Below are positions 1 to 8,339 of a stretch of DNA of 64,000 bases, in pieces. Under the pieces are notes generated by a model that saw only the letters and a list, made by a program, of their open reading frames with translations, was not told the DNA's origin and made no database searches. The first letter of the stretch is position 1; every line of letters starts with the position of its first letter. The position numbers and the translations under genes were made by a program. Origin of the DNA: Enterococcus hulanensis (GTDB lineage: Bacteria > Bacillota > Bacilli > Lactobacillales > Enterococcaceae); contig NZ_BJED01000001.1 of assembly GCF_005405485.1 (NCBI RefSeq), positions 62,001 to 126,000 of the forward strand. The letters run 5' to 3'.

Positions 1-2
1 AT

Positions 3-707
3 GATTATGTTGAGCACACAAAAGATTATGATGCCTTAGAAAATCTGTATCCCATCGCCAAAAAAGCTGTCGATTTAGCGCTTGAGCAAGTGGATAGTCA
101 AGGCCGATTAGTTTTAACAGAAGATTGGCCGGTCTTTGTCGATTGGTCCAATGATTTCAAAAAATCAACGGCTGGACAGGCCATCATGATCTATACCTTG
201 AAAAGATTTTTAAAAATAGCAGAAGCCTACAACGAATCGGAAAAAGCACACTATCAAAAACTATTAAATCAGATGGTCGATTTTTCCAAACAAGCCTTAT
301 TTGATACTGAACAAAAACAGTTCATTATCGAAGGAACGAATGAAGTGAATGTCGCAAGTCAGGTTTGGATGGTCTTGGCGGAAGTCTTTGATAAGAGAAC
401 AAATAAACGCATCATGCGAGAAATGATGAAGAATCATTTTCCTATAAAAGGAATCGCGACACCTTATATGTATCACCATGTGGTAGAGGCACTGTTTATT
501 GCCGATTGCTCAGAAGAAGCGATTAAGTTGATGAAAGACTATTGGGGAAAAATGATCGAGCTTGGAGCAGACACTTTTTGGGAAGCCTTTAAACCAGAAG
601 ATCTAGAGTTCTCCCCCTATGGCAGCCCGATCCTCAACAGCTATTGTCATGCTTGGAGCTGTACACCGGCCTATTTGATTGGGAAATATTTGTTGGTAAA
701 CAAGTAA
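3..707 (+). CDS. C-terminal part of a six-hairpin (alpha-L-rhamnosidase-like, GH78-type) glycosidase
   Basis: The reading frame is open from the first codon in the window, so the gene starts outside it and only its C-terminal ~234 residues are visible. The sequence looks like the (alpha/alpha)6 catalytic barrel of GH78-like enzymes: 'DWSNDFKKSTAGQ', a 'TFWEAF' segment and a terminal 'SYCHAWSCTPAYLIGKY' stretch. It would release terminal sugars such as rhamnose from glycans or glycosides. No export signal can be judged. A GPH sugar symporter follows about 110 bp downstream, which suggests hydrolysis and uptake are linked. The exact GH family and substrate are inferences; the six-hairpin fold is more certain. 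Confidence 0.7.
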   Translation, partial: DYVEHTKDYDALENLYPIAKKAVDLALEQVDSQGRLVLTEDWPVFVDWSNDFKKSTAGQAIMIYTLKRFLKIAEAYNESEKAHYQKLLNQMVDFSKQALFDTEQKQFIIEGTNEVNVASQVWMVLAEVFDKRTNKRIMREMMKNHFPIKGIATPYMYHHVVEALFIADCSEEAIKLMKDYWGKMIELGADTFWEAFKPEDLEFSPYGSPILNSYCHAWSCTPAYLIGKYLLVNK

Positions 708-727
708 AGACAGTTGTCTTTGGATAA

Positions 728-764
728 AGATGGCTCGAAAAAGCAGCTAGTATTCGAGCCATCT
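728..764 (+). repeat. Perfect 12-bp hairpin between glycosidase and symporter genes
   Basis: The arms at 728-739 (AGATGGCTCGAA) and 753-764 (TTCGAGCCATCT) are perfect reverse complements with a 13-nt loop. No T-run follows, so this is not a normal intrinsic terminator. It could stabilise the upstream mRNA 3' end or act as a processing or attenuation element. A smaller inverted repeat (AAAGACA/TGTCTTT) precedes it. Confidence 0.6.
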
Positions 765-815
765 GCTAACACGTCGTTTGTAAGAAATGTCATGGTTATA
801 AAAAGGAGTATTATT

Positions 816-2177
816 ATGGAAACTACACAAACGAATCAATTGAAAAGAAAGCGGCTAATGAAGTGGCAGCAGCGGATTGGTTATGGCGTGTCGGATTTGG
901 CCTGCAATCTGATTTGGCAAATGATCTCGCTGTATCTTTTGTACTTTTATACCGATATTATGCATCTGAATGCTGCATCCATTAGTTTGATGTTCGTTGT
1001 TACTAGGTTTGTGGATGGTATTACGGATTTGCTGGTAGGCTATTTGATTGATCACACCAATACACGATGGGGGAAATCACGCCCATATTTTCTTTTCGGC
1101 GCGATTCCATTTGCTCTTTTTGCATTTCTTTGCTTCAATGTGCCTGATTTTTCAGCTTCAGGAAAGTTAGCGTATGCCTATGTGACGTATTTCGGTTTAT
1201 CATTGGCCTATACTTTAGTAAATGTTCCGATGGCTTCGATCTTGCCTAGTCTTACGAATGATACGGAGGAAAGAACCGCACTATCGACGTCGCGTAAATT
1301 CTTTGCCTTTTTAGGAGCAACGATCGTAAGCTCGACAGCGTTGACTTTAGTGGCGTTTCTCGGAAATGGTAATGAAAGAGTTGGCTTTAAGATTGTTATG
1401 GGAATTTTTGGGATCGTCGGCTGTCTTTTATTCTTCTTCACCTTCTTTAGCGTGCGAGAATTGCCGGCCCAAGGATCAAAAAGTCTTTCGCTGAAAACGG
1501 TCTTTCACTCTTTAAAGCAAAATAAACCTTGGTTGATCTTTGCTGTTAATATTCTCTTTATGTGGACCAGCTTCTTCATTCAATCAAGCGCGTTGGTTTA
1601 TTATTTTACAGTTGTTGTTGGAAATAAAGCACTCTCGATCACTGTCGCAACTATTATGTCGATCGTTCCAATGTTCGCAAACTTTTTCGTCCCGATCTTA
1701 GCCAAAAAAATCGGGAAGAGAAATCTCTATACGTTGTCTTCCAGTATTCAATTACTAGGATTGGTAATCATTATGTTCGCTGATAAGGCAGTATCCGGTA
1801 TTTTGTTTGGTGCATTTATTTCAGCGATCGGCTACGGAATAAAGGAAAGCATCTATTTTTCGATGCAGGCAGATCCGGTTGATTATGGCGAATGGAAGAC
1901 TGGGGTCAATGTCTCTGGTTCACTTTCAGCCATCAATGGATTTTTAGGAAAAGTCGCGCAGGCAATCTCTGGCGGATTAGCTGGCGCTTTACTTGCTTGG
2001 GGAATGTACCAGCCAGGTGAGGCGATTCAAAATGGAAAAGCACTTTTCGCGATTCAAGCCATGTATCTATATGTTCCAATGATTTTGATTATATGCTCAA
2101 TTATCACGATGCAGTTTTACAATTTAGATAAGATTTATCCGAAGATCAAAGCTGAGTTAGAAGAAAGAAAAGAATGA
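816..2177 (+). CDS. GPH-family (glycoside-pentoside-hexuronide) cation symporter
   Basis: 453-residue polytopic membrane protein of the MelB/XylP/UidB type. It has about 12 hydrophobic segments and early GPH signatures: 'YGVSDLACNLIWQM' near the N-terminus and 'DGITDLLVGYLIDHTNTRWGKSRPY' split across the first cytoplasmic loop. It should import a glycoside, pentoside or uronide with H+ or Na+. The ATG at 816 is chosen because AAAAGGAG lies 7-8 nt upstream; an upstream in-frame extension crosses the hairpin and has no ribosome site. It sits between a glycosidase and an AraC regulator, so the substrate is probably the glycosidase product. Assignment to the family is secure, the substrate is not. 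Confidence 0.88.
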   Translation: METTQTNQLKRKRLMKWQQRIGYGVSDLACNLIWQMISLYLLYFYTDIMHLNAASISLMFVVTRFVDGITDLLVGYLIDHTNTRWGKSRPYFLFGAIPFALFAFLCFNVPDFSASGKLAYAYVTYFGLSLAYTLVNVPMASILPSLTNDTEERTALSTSRKFFAFLGATIVSSTALTLVAFLGNGNERVGFKIVMGIFGIVGCLLFFFTFFSVRELPAQGSKSLSLKTVFHSLKQNKPWLIFAVNILFMWTSFFIQSSALVYYFTVVVGNKALSITVATIMSIVPMFANFFVPILAKKIGKRNLYTLSSSIQLLGLVIIMFADKAVSGILFGAFISAIGYGIKESIYFSMQADPVDYGEWKTGVNVSGSLSAINGFLGKVAQAISGGLAGALLAWGMYQPGEAIQNGKALFAIQAMYLYVPMILIICSIITMQFYNLDKIYPKIKAELEERKE

Positions 2178-2271
2178 GTAGGGATCGAATTGAAAATTTG
2201 TTAAATAACTTGTATTAATCTTGCTAAACATCGTTATAATTAAAGAAAAGCTCTCCATGGAAAGGCGAAGA

Positions 2272-3165
2272 ATGATGGTTAAAAAAGCAGATTTGTATGA
2301 GAAAAACAAATATGAAAATACGTCGTTTCCTTTTGAAATCTATTATGTAAAAAAATACTCGATGACTCCGCTAGGTCGCGGATTTGATAATCTTCATTGG
2401 CATGAGGAGATTCAATATACGGTAGCGATCCAGGGCGATTTGACTATTCAGATTAATGGTCAAAGCTATCTGCTTAAAGAAGGTGAAGCGATCTTTATTA
2501 ATTCACAGTATCTGCATATCACTAAACAGATGAATGAAACTGGTCGCTACTTTAGTATCAATTTCAGTACTAAGTTGTTGTCTTTCTTTTTAGGGAGTCT
2601 AATGGAACAGGAATATGTGGTTCCATATGTAAATGATTATCTATTGCCTGTTATCATTTTTGAACCAGAGGTAGCTTGGAAAGAACAAGTGTTGAAGAAG
2701 TTGTTTGAAATAGAAGCCATTTACTCAAGCAAAACAGATTTTGCTTGGCAATATAAAATTTCCTCATTATTGTGTCAAATTTGGTATTTGATTTTGTCGA
2801 ATGCTGAGGTAAAGCAAAAAGCGAATATCAACTTACTAAAAAAGAAGCAAGAAAGAATTCAATTGCTAGTTGATTATGTAAAAAATCACTTCACCGAAGA
2901 ATTGAGTATCGAAGATATTGCTGAAGCCGCGCACATTTCTGTTTCAGAATGCAATCGATGTTTTAAACAATATACGGATTATTCACCTTATGAATATTTG
3001 ATTCAATATCGAATTTCTGAAGCGTCTGCTCTGCTGCTTCAGTCGGATCAAACAATCGATAATATTGCAATCAAAACAGGCTTCAACGATACTTCTAGTT
3101 TTATTCGCGCCTTTAAAAAAAGGATTGGTTTAACACCGCTTAAGTACCGTAAATCTCATAGTTAA
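2272..3165 (+). CDS. AraC-family transcriptional regulator (cupin sensor + double HTH)
   Basis: About 297 residues. The N-terminal half is a cupin-like sugar-sensing domain ('LHWHEEIQYTVAIQGDLTIQING'). The last ~100 residues form the AraC double helix-turn-helix, including 'LSIEDIAEAAHISVSECNRCF' and the typical ending 'DTSSFIRAFKKRIGLTPLKYR'. ATG 2272 is preceded by GGAAAGG at good distance; ATG 2257 and TTG 2221 are alternatives with poorer sites. A possible promoter (TATAAT at 2235-2240, weak -35 TTGTAT) lies just upstream. It probably activates the glycyl radical enzyme operon downstream, or the symporter/glycosidase genes upstream. Confidence 0.88.
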   Translation: MMVKKADLYEKNKYENTSFPFEIYYVKKYSMTPLGRGFDNLHWHEEIQYTVAIQGDLTIQINGQSYLLKEGEAIFINSQYLHITKQMNETGRYFSINFSTKLLSFFLGSLMEQEYVVPYVNDYLLPVIIFEPEVAWKEQVLKKLFEIEAIYSSKTDFAWQYKISSLLCQIWYLILSNAEVKQKANINLLKKKQERIQLLVDYVKNHFTEELSIEDIAEAAHISVSECNRCFKQYTDYSPYEYLIQYRISEASALLLQSDQTIDNIAIKTGFNDTSSFIRAFKKRIGLTPLKYRKSHS

Positions 3166-3167
3166 GT

Positions 3168-3195
3168 AAAAACTTGCTGATTCAGCAAGTTTTTC
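3168..3195 (+). terminator. Intrinsic terminator after araC-type gene
   Basis: AAAAACTTGCTGA pairs with TCAGCAAGTTTTT directly after the stop codon, with the T-run formed by the 3' arm. It separates the regulator from the glycyl radical enzyme operon. Confidence 0.85.
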
Positions 3196-3296
3196 ATTTT
3201 GACAAGATATGTCGATTTTTTGGTTAGATATCGAAACAATTTCATTTGTAAATAGCGTATGTTAAACCTATCACAATAAGTTTGGAGGTCATATTA

Positions 3297-5675
3297 ATGA
3301 AAGAGTATCTAAAAAGAATTCAGCGCATGAAAGAAACTGTCACTAATACACGCCCTGAAGTTGACTTGGAAAATGCGCGTATTTTGACTAAATCGTTTCA
3401 AGTTACAGCTGGTCAGCCGCTAGTTATTCAAAAAGCGAAAGCATTCAAAGCACAGTGTATGGAAAAAACAGTCAGAATCTATGATGACGAGTTGATCGTC
3501 GGTTGTGCAGGCAGCAAGCTTCGAGGCGGAATCATTTGTGCTGATACATGCTGGTCGATACTAGATGATGAACTAGAAACGATCAGTGAACGGAAGTATG
3601 ATCCATTCTATTTAACTTCAGAGGACAAACAAATCTTTCTTGATGAAATCAAACCTTACTGGAAGGGGCGTTCGACTTTTGAAGCATGGCTAGAGCAAAT
3701 TCCTGAAGAAACAAAGGATTTGCGAGATACAGGTGTCATTTATATCAATCGAAAAGCGGTCCGTGGATTTGGAGAGGTAACGGCTGGGTATAAACAAGTC
3801 ATTAATGAAGGTTTAGAAGGGATTCGCAAAAATATCTGCACACAAAAAGAAAAACTTGATCTGACTAGACCGGGCGATTATGAAAAAGACGTCTATTTGC
3901 AATCATTGCTGATCACGATCGACGGAATTGAGATATTAGCTTGTCGCTATGCTAAGGAAGCCGCCAAATTGGCTCTCAAAGAAAAAGATCCAATTAGAAA
4001 ACATGAATTGGAGACAATTGCGGAAACCTGTGAACGTGTGCCTAAATATCCTGCTCGAAATTTTCGTGAGGCACTGCAATCGCTATTTTTTTATCAAATT
4101 TCAATTTTTATGGAACAGAATGCGGCCAGCTATAATCCCGGCAGGATGGATCAGTATCTTTATCCCTTTTATAAGAAGGACATTGCTCAAGGAGAATTGA
4201 CTGGAGAACAGGCTCAGGAGTTGCTGGATTGTCTATGGGTAAAATTTAGTGAATCCTGTTTATTCCAAGACGCTGAAACTGCGGAATTTGCGGCAGGTTA
4301 TCCAATGTTTCAAAATATTTGTGTTGGGGGAGTCGATACTTCGGGAAAGGACGCAGTCAATGATTTGTCGTATCAAATTATTCAAGCAACAATGGATGTT
4401 CAATTATATCAGCCATCATTATCCGTACGCTACAGTCTAGCCAAAAATCCGAATAAGTTTTTGCGCAAAGTCGTAGAATTAATTAAATTAGGAACAGGTT
4501 TTCCTGCATTTCATAATGATGACATTGGGATTCGGATGCTAATGAATAAAGGTGTTCCGTTAAAAGAAGCGTTTGATTGGAACCCTTGTGGTTGTGTGGA
4601 AACGAATCTTGAGGGACGAACAAAGCAATATACAGCTTTAGCTGATATCAATTTAGGCAGTATGTGTGAGTTTGTTTTTACTAATGGAGTTAATCGTAAA
4701 TCTGGTCGCAAAGTATCAGTTGAAACAGGAGATCCTAAGGAATTTCGAAACTATCAAGCATTTGAAGGTGCTGTTAAGGAACAGTTGGTTTATGCAATCA
4801 GAGCATGCGTGATGGGGAGTCATGTTATTGATGAAATCTGTATGAATCGACCAGTGCCGGCGCTTTCCCTTACCCACCGAAAATGTATCGAAAAATGTTT
4901 GGACTATTCGCAAGGCGGCGCAAAATACAATGTCGGTAACGGTATTATTATGATTGGTGTGGCCGATCTGATCAATAGTTTGGCAGCAGTAAAGTCGTTG
5001 GTCTATGATCATCATTTAGTAACCATGGACGAACTAACCCGAGCATTAGCATCCGATTTTGTTGGCTATGATGAAATCAAAGAACTGTGTGAACGAGCGC
5101 CCAAATATGGCAATGATGATGAAGCAGTCGATGATATCGCCAATGAGATATTTACTTTCATTGCGGATGAAATTGAAAACTATCAAAGTAAATTTGGAAA
5201 AATGACACCGGGTATTTTGCCGGTATCAGGGAATACACCGTTTGGTCTAGTGGTTGGGGCACTTCCCTCTGGCAGAAAAGCTTGGACGCCATTAGCTGAT
5301 GGCGTGAGTCCTAGCGGCGGAACCGATACGAATGGACCGAGTTCAGTCATCAAGTCCGTATCTCACATTCCACATGATCGGTTTGTTCAAGGAACACTCT
5401 TGAACATGAAAGTAGAGCCGGATTTATTGAAAGACGAAGCAGGGATCGCTCAAATGATGGCCCTATTAAAATCGGTTTGTTCTTTAGGCTTGTTCCATGT
5501 GCAGTTCAACGTAATTGATCGCGAAGTTTTGCTAAAAGCCCAAGCACAACCTGAAGCTTATAAAGGATTATTGGTTCGAGTTGCCGGGTACACCGCTTAT
5601 TTTGTTGAACTAGGCAAGGATGTGCAAGACGAAATTATTGGCAGAACTCCGCAAAAAGGCTTTGTCACAGGTTGA
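3297..5675 (+). CDS. Glycyl radical enzyme of the Cys-x-Glu (eliminase/decarboxylase) class
   Basis: 792-residue PFL-like protein. The thiyl-radical cysteine lies in 'NPCGCVETNLEGR' (Cys433, Glu435). The C-terminal loop is 'RVAGYTAYFVELGKDVQDEI' with the radical glycine at about Gly764. The C-x-E pair is typical of glycyl radical dehydratases, lyases and arylacetate decarboxylases rather than pyruvate formate-lyase, which has two adjacent cysteines. The reaction is therefore probably an anaerobic elimination or decarboxylation; the substrate cannot be read from sequence. Start ATG 3297 follows TTGGAGG. The activase gene begins 3 nt after the stop. Oxygen-sensitive, so expected to work under anaerobiosis. 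Confidence 0.9.
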   Translation: MKEYLKRIQRMKETVTNTRPEVDLENARILTKSFQVTAGQPLVIQKAKAFKAQCMEKTVRIYDDELIVGCAGSKLRGGIICADTCWSILDDELETISERKYDPFYLTSEDKQIFLDEIKPYWKGRSTFEAWLEQIPEETKDLRDTGVIYINRKAVRGFGEVTAGYKQVINEGLEGIRKNICTQKEKLDLTRPGDYEKDVYLQSLLITIDGIEILACRYAKEAAKLALKEKDPIRKHELETIAETCERVPKYPARNFREALQSLFFYQISIFMEQNAASYNPGRMDQYLYPFYKKDIAQGELTGEQAQELLDCLWVKFSESCLFQDAETAEFAAGYPMFQNICVGGVDTSGKDAVNDLSYQIIQATMDVQLYQPSLSVRYSLAKNPNKFLRKVVELIKLGTGFPAFHNDDIGIRMLMNKGVPLKEAFDWNPCGCVETNLEGRTKQYTALADINLGSMCEFVFTNGVNRKSGRKVSVETGDPKEFRNYQAFEGAVKEQLVYAIRACVMGSHVIDEICMNRPVPALSLTHRKCIEKCLDYSQGGAKYNVGNGIIMIGVADLINSLAAVKSLVYDHHLVTMDELTRALASDFVGYDEIKELCERAPKYGNDDEAVDDIANEIFTFIADEIENYQSKFGKMTPGILPVSGNTPFGLVVGALPSGRKAWTPLADGVSPSGGTDTNGPSSVIKSVSHIPHDRFVQGTLLNMKVEPDLLKDEAGIAQMMALLKSVCSLGLFHVQFNVIDREVLLKAQAQPEAYKGLLVRVAGYTAYFVELGKDVQDEIIGRTPQKGFVTG

Positions 5676-5678
5676 TTT

Positions 5679-6455
5679 ATGGGACAAGGGACTGTATTGC
5701 GCATAGAGAAAACATCGATTTATGATGGAGCAGGCTTGAGAACGGTCATTTATTTAAAAGGCTGTCCATTGAGATGTCAATGGTGTTCGACTCCAGAATC
5801 ACAAAATCGTAAAATCGAAAAAGGGTTCGGTCAGGTTATGACAACGAAGGAAGTAATGAAGGAGATCGAAAAGGACGCTGTATTCTTTTTTCATTCTCAA
5901 GGAGGAGTGACGATCAGTGGTGGGGAGGCGTTGATTCAGGTTGATTTTGTACGAGAAGTGTTGAGGGAGTCCGTTTATTTAGGAATCAATACGGCGTTGG
6001 AAACCAGTTTTTTTGTCGATTATCCTGAAATCAGGAAGATTGGCCCGTTCCTGAATACCATTTATATCGATATTAAACTTTTTGATGCTGAAAAACACAA
6101 ACAATGGACTGGAGTTTCTAATGAATTGATTTTTCGAAACATTGAAAAATTTACTCAGGAGTTCCCAGATTGTTCAGTACACATTAGAATTCCAGTCATT
6201 CCAACAGTGAACATGGATCAGGACGAACTTTTGAATATTGTGAAGTTTGTAGGAGAACTCTCTGCTGTGGAAGACTTAGAATTATTACCATATCATCGTT
6301 ATGGACTTCAGAGTTATCAACAATTAGGTGTGAAATATAGTATGAAAGAGATAGAAACACCGTCAGAAAGCGAGATGTTTGAGCTGGCGGAATTCCTCAC
6401 AGCTCGAGTTCCAAACGTAAAGGTCTTAACTATGTCGAAAATTTTTGAAAAATAA
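5679..6455 (+). CDS. Glycyl radical enzyme activating enzyme (radical SAM), ferredoxin-less type
   Basis: 258 residues. It carries the radical SAM cluster motif CxxxCxxC in 'KGCPLRCQWC' (Cys29, Cys33, Cys36) and a GGE-type SAM motif 'TISGGEAL'. It installs the glycyl radical on the preceding enzyme using SAM and a [4Fe-4S] cluster. Activases of C-x-E glycyl radical enzymes usually have a two-cluster ferredoxin insert after the CxxxCxxC loop. Here the loop runs straight from 'CSTPESQNRKIEKG' into the barrel, with no further cysteine cluster, so it resembles PFL activase in size. There is no clear ribosome site and the gene starts 3 nt after the upstream stop, suggesting translational coupling. 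Confidence 0.9.
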   Translation: MGQGTVLRIEKTSIYDGAGLRTVIYLKGCPLRCQWCSTPESQNRKIEKGFGQVMTTKEVMKEIEKDAVFFFHSQGGVTISGGEALIQVDFVREVLRESVYLGINTALETSFFVDYPEIRKIGPFLNTIYIDIKLFDAEKHKQWTGVSNELIFRNIEKFTQEFPDCSVHIRIPVIPTVNMDQDELLNIVKFVGELSAVEDLELLPYHRYGLQSYQQLGVKYSMKEIETPSESEMFELAEFLTARVPNVKVLTMSKIFEK

Positions 6456-6460
6456 GTAAC

Positions 6461-6500
6461 AAAAAAACCAGCTAAGTTGAAAAGGTTAGCTGGTTTTCAA
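6461..6500. terminator. Bidirectional terminator between convergent genes
   Basis: AAAACCAGCTAA (6464-6475) pairs with TTAGCTGGTTTT (6486-6497), flanked by an A-run on the left and T-run on the right. It serves the activase gene on + and the HAD gene on the minus strand. Confidence 0.85.
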
Positions 6501-6503
6501 TAT

Positions 6504-7337
6504 TTATAAGTATTTCTCCAACCCAACCGCGATCCCATCTTCATCACATGAAAGGGTTACGTCATCGGCTATTTCTTTCAAATCATCGACAGCATTTCCC
6601 ATAGCGACACCGATTCCGGCGTATTCAATAATCGAACGGTCATTATGGCCATCACCGAATGCGATCATATTATAAGAATGAATGCCTAATTCAGGGAAAA
6701 CAGTATTTAACGCTTTGGCTTTATCAATTCCTTTATCTGTGAACTCAAAATAGAAGGGAGCCGAAAATGCGGCAGTGACTGTTTCCTTAAATGGCGCATA
6801 GATTGCTTCAACATTCTCCTGTAGATATTCCGGTTGCGCTGCGATCAAAATTTTATTGATCGGGAAGGCAGCGAAGTTTGCCAGATCGTCGATTTCACAA
6901 AGCTTAAAGTTACCGCCGCGAGCTTCATACTCAATAATGTTGAAATCACCATCAGGTAAATGCAGCGTCCCGTTGTAAACGTCATTTACATAAAGATAGT
7001 CTTCTTTGTCAATCATCGGCAAAACATCGAAATGTTTCAAATGATCTAAGATTGCTTGTCCTGTTTCGACACTCATCGCTTGATTGAAAACAACTTGTTT
7101 TGTTAGGCAATCCGTTACTTGCGAACCATTATAAGAAACGAGATAGCCTTCATATTTTGTCATTTCCAGCTCTTCTGCCAATTCAAACATCCCCGTCGTT
7201 GGGCGTCCTGAAGCTAAAATCACCTTGATGCCTTTTTCTTGAGCTGCGATCAAGGCTTGTTTAGTTTTTTCTGAAATGATTTTTTCTGAGGTTAATAGCG
7301 TACCATCAATATCCAGTACGATTGCTTTGATATCCAT
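6504..7337 (-). CDS. Cof-type HAD-superfamily phosphatase
   Basis: 277-residue cytosolic hydrolase. Motif I is 'LDIDGTLLTSEK', motif II is in 'ILASGRP', and the Mg-binding motif is 'AFGDGHNDRSIIEYAGIGVAMGNA'. This is the pattern of Cof/YidA-type sugar-phosphate or nucleotide phosphatases with a C2 cap. Start ATG has AGGATGTG upstream on the minus strand. It is convergent with the glycyl radical operon and appears to be a single gene. Substrate unknown. Confidence 0.9.
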   Translation of the reverse strand: MDIKAIVLDIDGTLLTSEKIISEKTKQALIAAQEKGIKVILASGRPTTGMFELAEELEMTKYEGYLVSYNGSQVTDCLTKQVVFNQAMSVETGQAILDHLKHFDVLPMIDKEDYLYVNDVYNGTLHLPDGDFNIIEYEARGGNFKLCEIDDLANFAAFPINKILIAAQPEYLQENVEAIYAPFKETVTAAFSAPFYFEFTDKGIDKAKALNTVFPELGIHSYNMIAFGDGHNDRSIIEYAGIGVAMGNAVDDLKEIADDVTLSCDEDGIAVGLEKYL

Positions 7338-7495
7338 TCCATCACATCCTAATTATTCTTACCTCAAGTCTACTATCAGCAAGTTCGAGTGTAAATGGTT
7401 TCATTTGTAAATCGCGTTGGAATTTGTTTCTATCTAAAAGCTTTCGGACTGCGGGATGTTCTGTCAAAATCAATACCGAGAAGTGTCCTCAGACT

Positions 7496-7734
7496 TTACT
7501 TGAGCCAGACTAAATTTATATGTGACAAATAAATAGTTAAAGCTAGTGAACGTATCGATCGTACCATAAACTGCAACCAAAGATCTGCTTTATTCATGCA
7601 GCCACAAATCAAATTACCAAACAAAATCAGTAGACCGAGAATAGTGCGTTATGATCAATTGATTATGCGAACATCTCGGATTTTTCTCCAATCCAGATCA
7701 GGATAACCATTAAAAGCAAAGAAACATAAACCAT
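7496..7734 (-). pseudogene. Possible remnant of a small membrane protein gene
   Basis: On the minus strand an ATG at 7734 opens a hydrophobic segment (MVYVSLLLMVILIWIGEKSE) that ends after 23 codons at a TAA. In another frame immediately downstream a second hydrophobic segment appears ('TILGLLILFGNLICGCMNKAD') and runs on to a TAA at 7496-7498. Two adjacent membrane-like segments in different frames suggest a decayed gene. No family was recognised, and chance hydrophobicity in AT-rich DNA is possible. The rest of the 7338-7817 gap shows nothing definite. Confidence 0.3.
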
Positions 7735-7817
7735 GTTAGTATCGCTGGATCAACAGTAGATATTGGATATGGAACAATCGTATTAAAGGAGAATTTTTGA
7801 AAAAGGGCAAGAACATA

Positions 7818-7846
7818 TTGACAGGATAACGATTGTTCGCTAAACT
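7818..7846 (+). promoter_or_regulatory. Sigma-A promoter of the TetR operon
   Basis: TTGACA at 7818-7823 and TAAACT at 7841-7846 with a 17-bp spacer, 47 bp before the first gene of the operon. Confidence 0.75.
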
Positions 7847-7874
7847 ACAGAAAAGAGAACGATCGTTAGCTAAA
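7828..7874 (+). promoter_or_regulatory. Twin TetR-type operators
   Basis: Two 17-bp direct copies differing at two positions: AACGATTGTTCGCTAAA (7828-7844) and AACGATCGTTAGCTAAA (7858-7874), starting 30 bp apart. The core AACGATCGTT is a perfect palindrome. The first copy covers the spacer and -10 element, the second the transcription start region. A third half-like element, AACAATCGTA, lies at 7773-7782. The TetR gene in the operon is the likely ligand, giving autorepression. Confidence 0.7.
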
Positions 7875-7892
7875 GTCTGAAAGGAGATCACA

Positions 7893-8330
7893 ATGAACCT
7901 CTATTTTGGTGATGCAATCAGCATCAAAACAACTATTTTGCTTATGAGCTTCCTTATTTTTCTATGTATTATGGTTAAGAAAAGAGCAGAAGTCCGTCAT
8001 TGGGGATGGTTTATTCTAGGCACTTGTTTTGTTGGTTTGTATATTTGTATTTTGGGAGCGACTAGAGATGGTCTGCACTTCACAGTGCAACAAGCGATTG
8101 ATGGTTCAGTTGATAGGGGTCTTTTTCCGTTAGTCAGTATGCAAGCGATTTTCGGTGCAGTCTTAGGAATCGTCATTGTCATTTCTGCTATTCTTTGTCT
8201 ATTTCTTAAAAAACAAAGCACGAGAAAAAAATTGTTTTTCATTATTGTTGGAAGCATGCTTTTAAAAATTATTATGATCGAAGCATCCAGAATCATGCTT
8301 GTTGTCACTTCAGCAAAGCTATTTTTATAG
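7893..8330 (+). CDS. Small four-helix membrane protein, function unknown
   Basis: 145 residues with four hydrophobic segments at about 11-29, 38-56, 81-105 and 114-140. The family was not recognised. A good ribosome site (AAAGGAG) precedes the ATG. It is the first gene of the operon with the TetR regulator 9 nt downstream and a flavodoxin-like protein, under the twin-operator promoter. Small membrane proteins next to TetR genes often act in efflux, lipid or redox stress responses, but nothing here fixes the role. Confidence 0.75.
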   Translation: MNLYFGDAISIKTTILLMSFLIFLCIMVKKRAEVRHWGWFILGTCFVGLYICILGATRDGLHFTVQQAIDGSVDRGLFPLVSMQAIFGAVLGIVIVISAILCLFLKKQSTRKKLFFIIVGSMLLKIIMIEASRIMLVVTSAKLFL

Positions 8331-8339
8331 GAGGCCATC

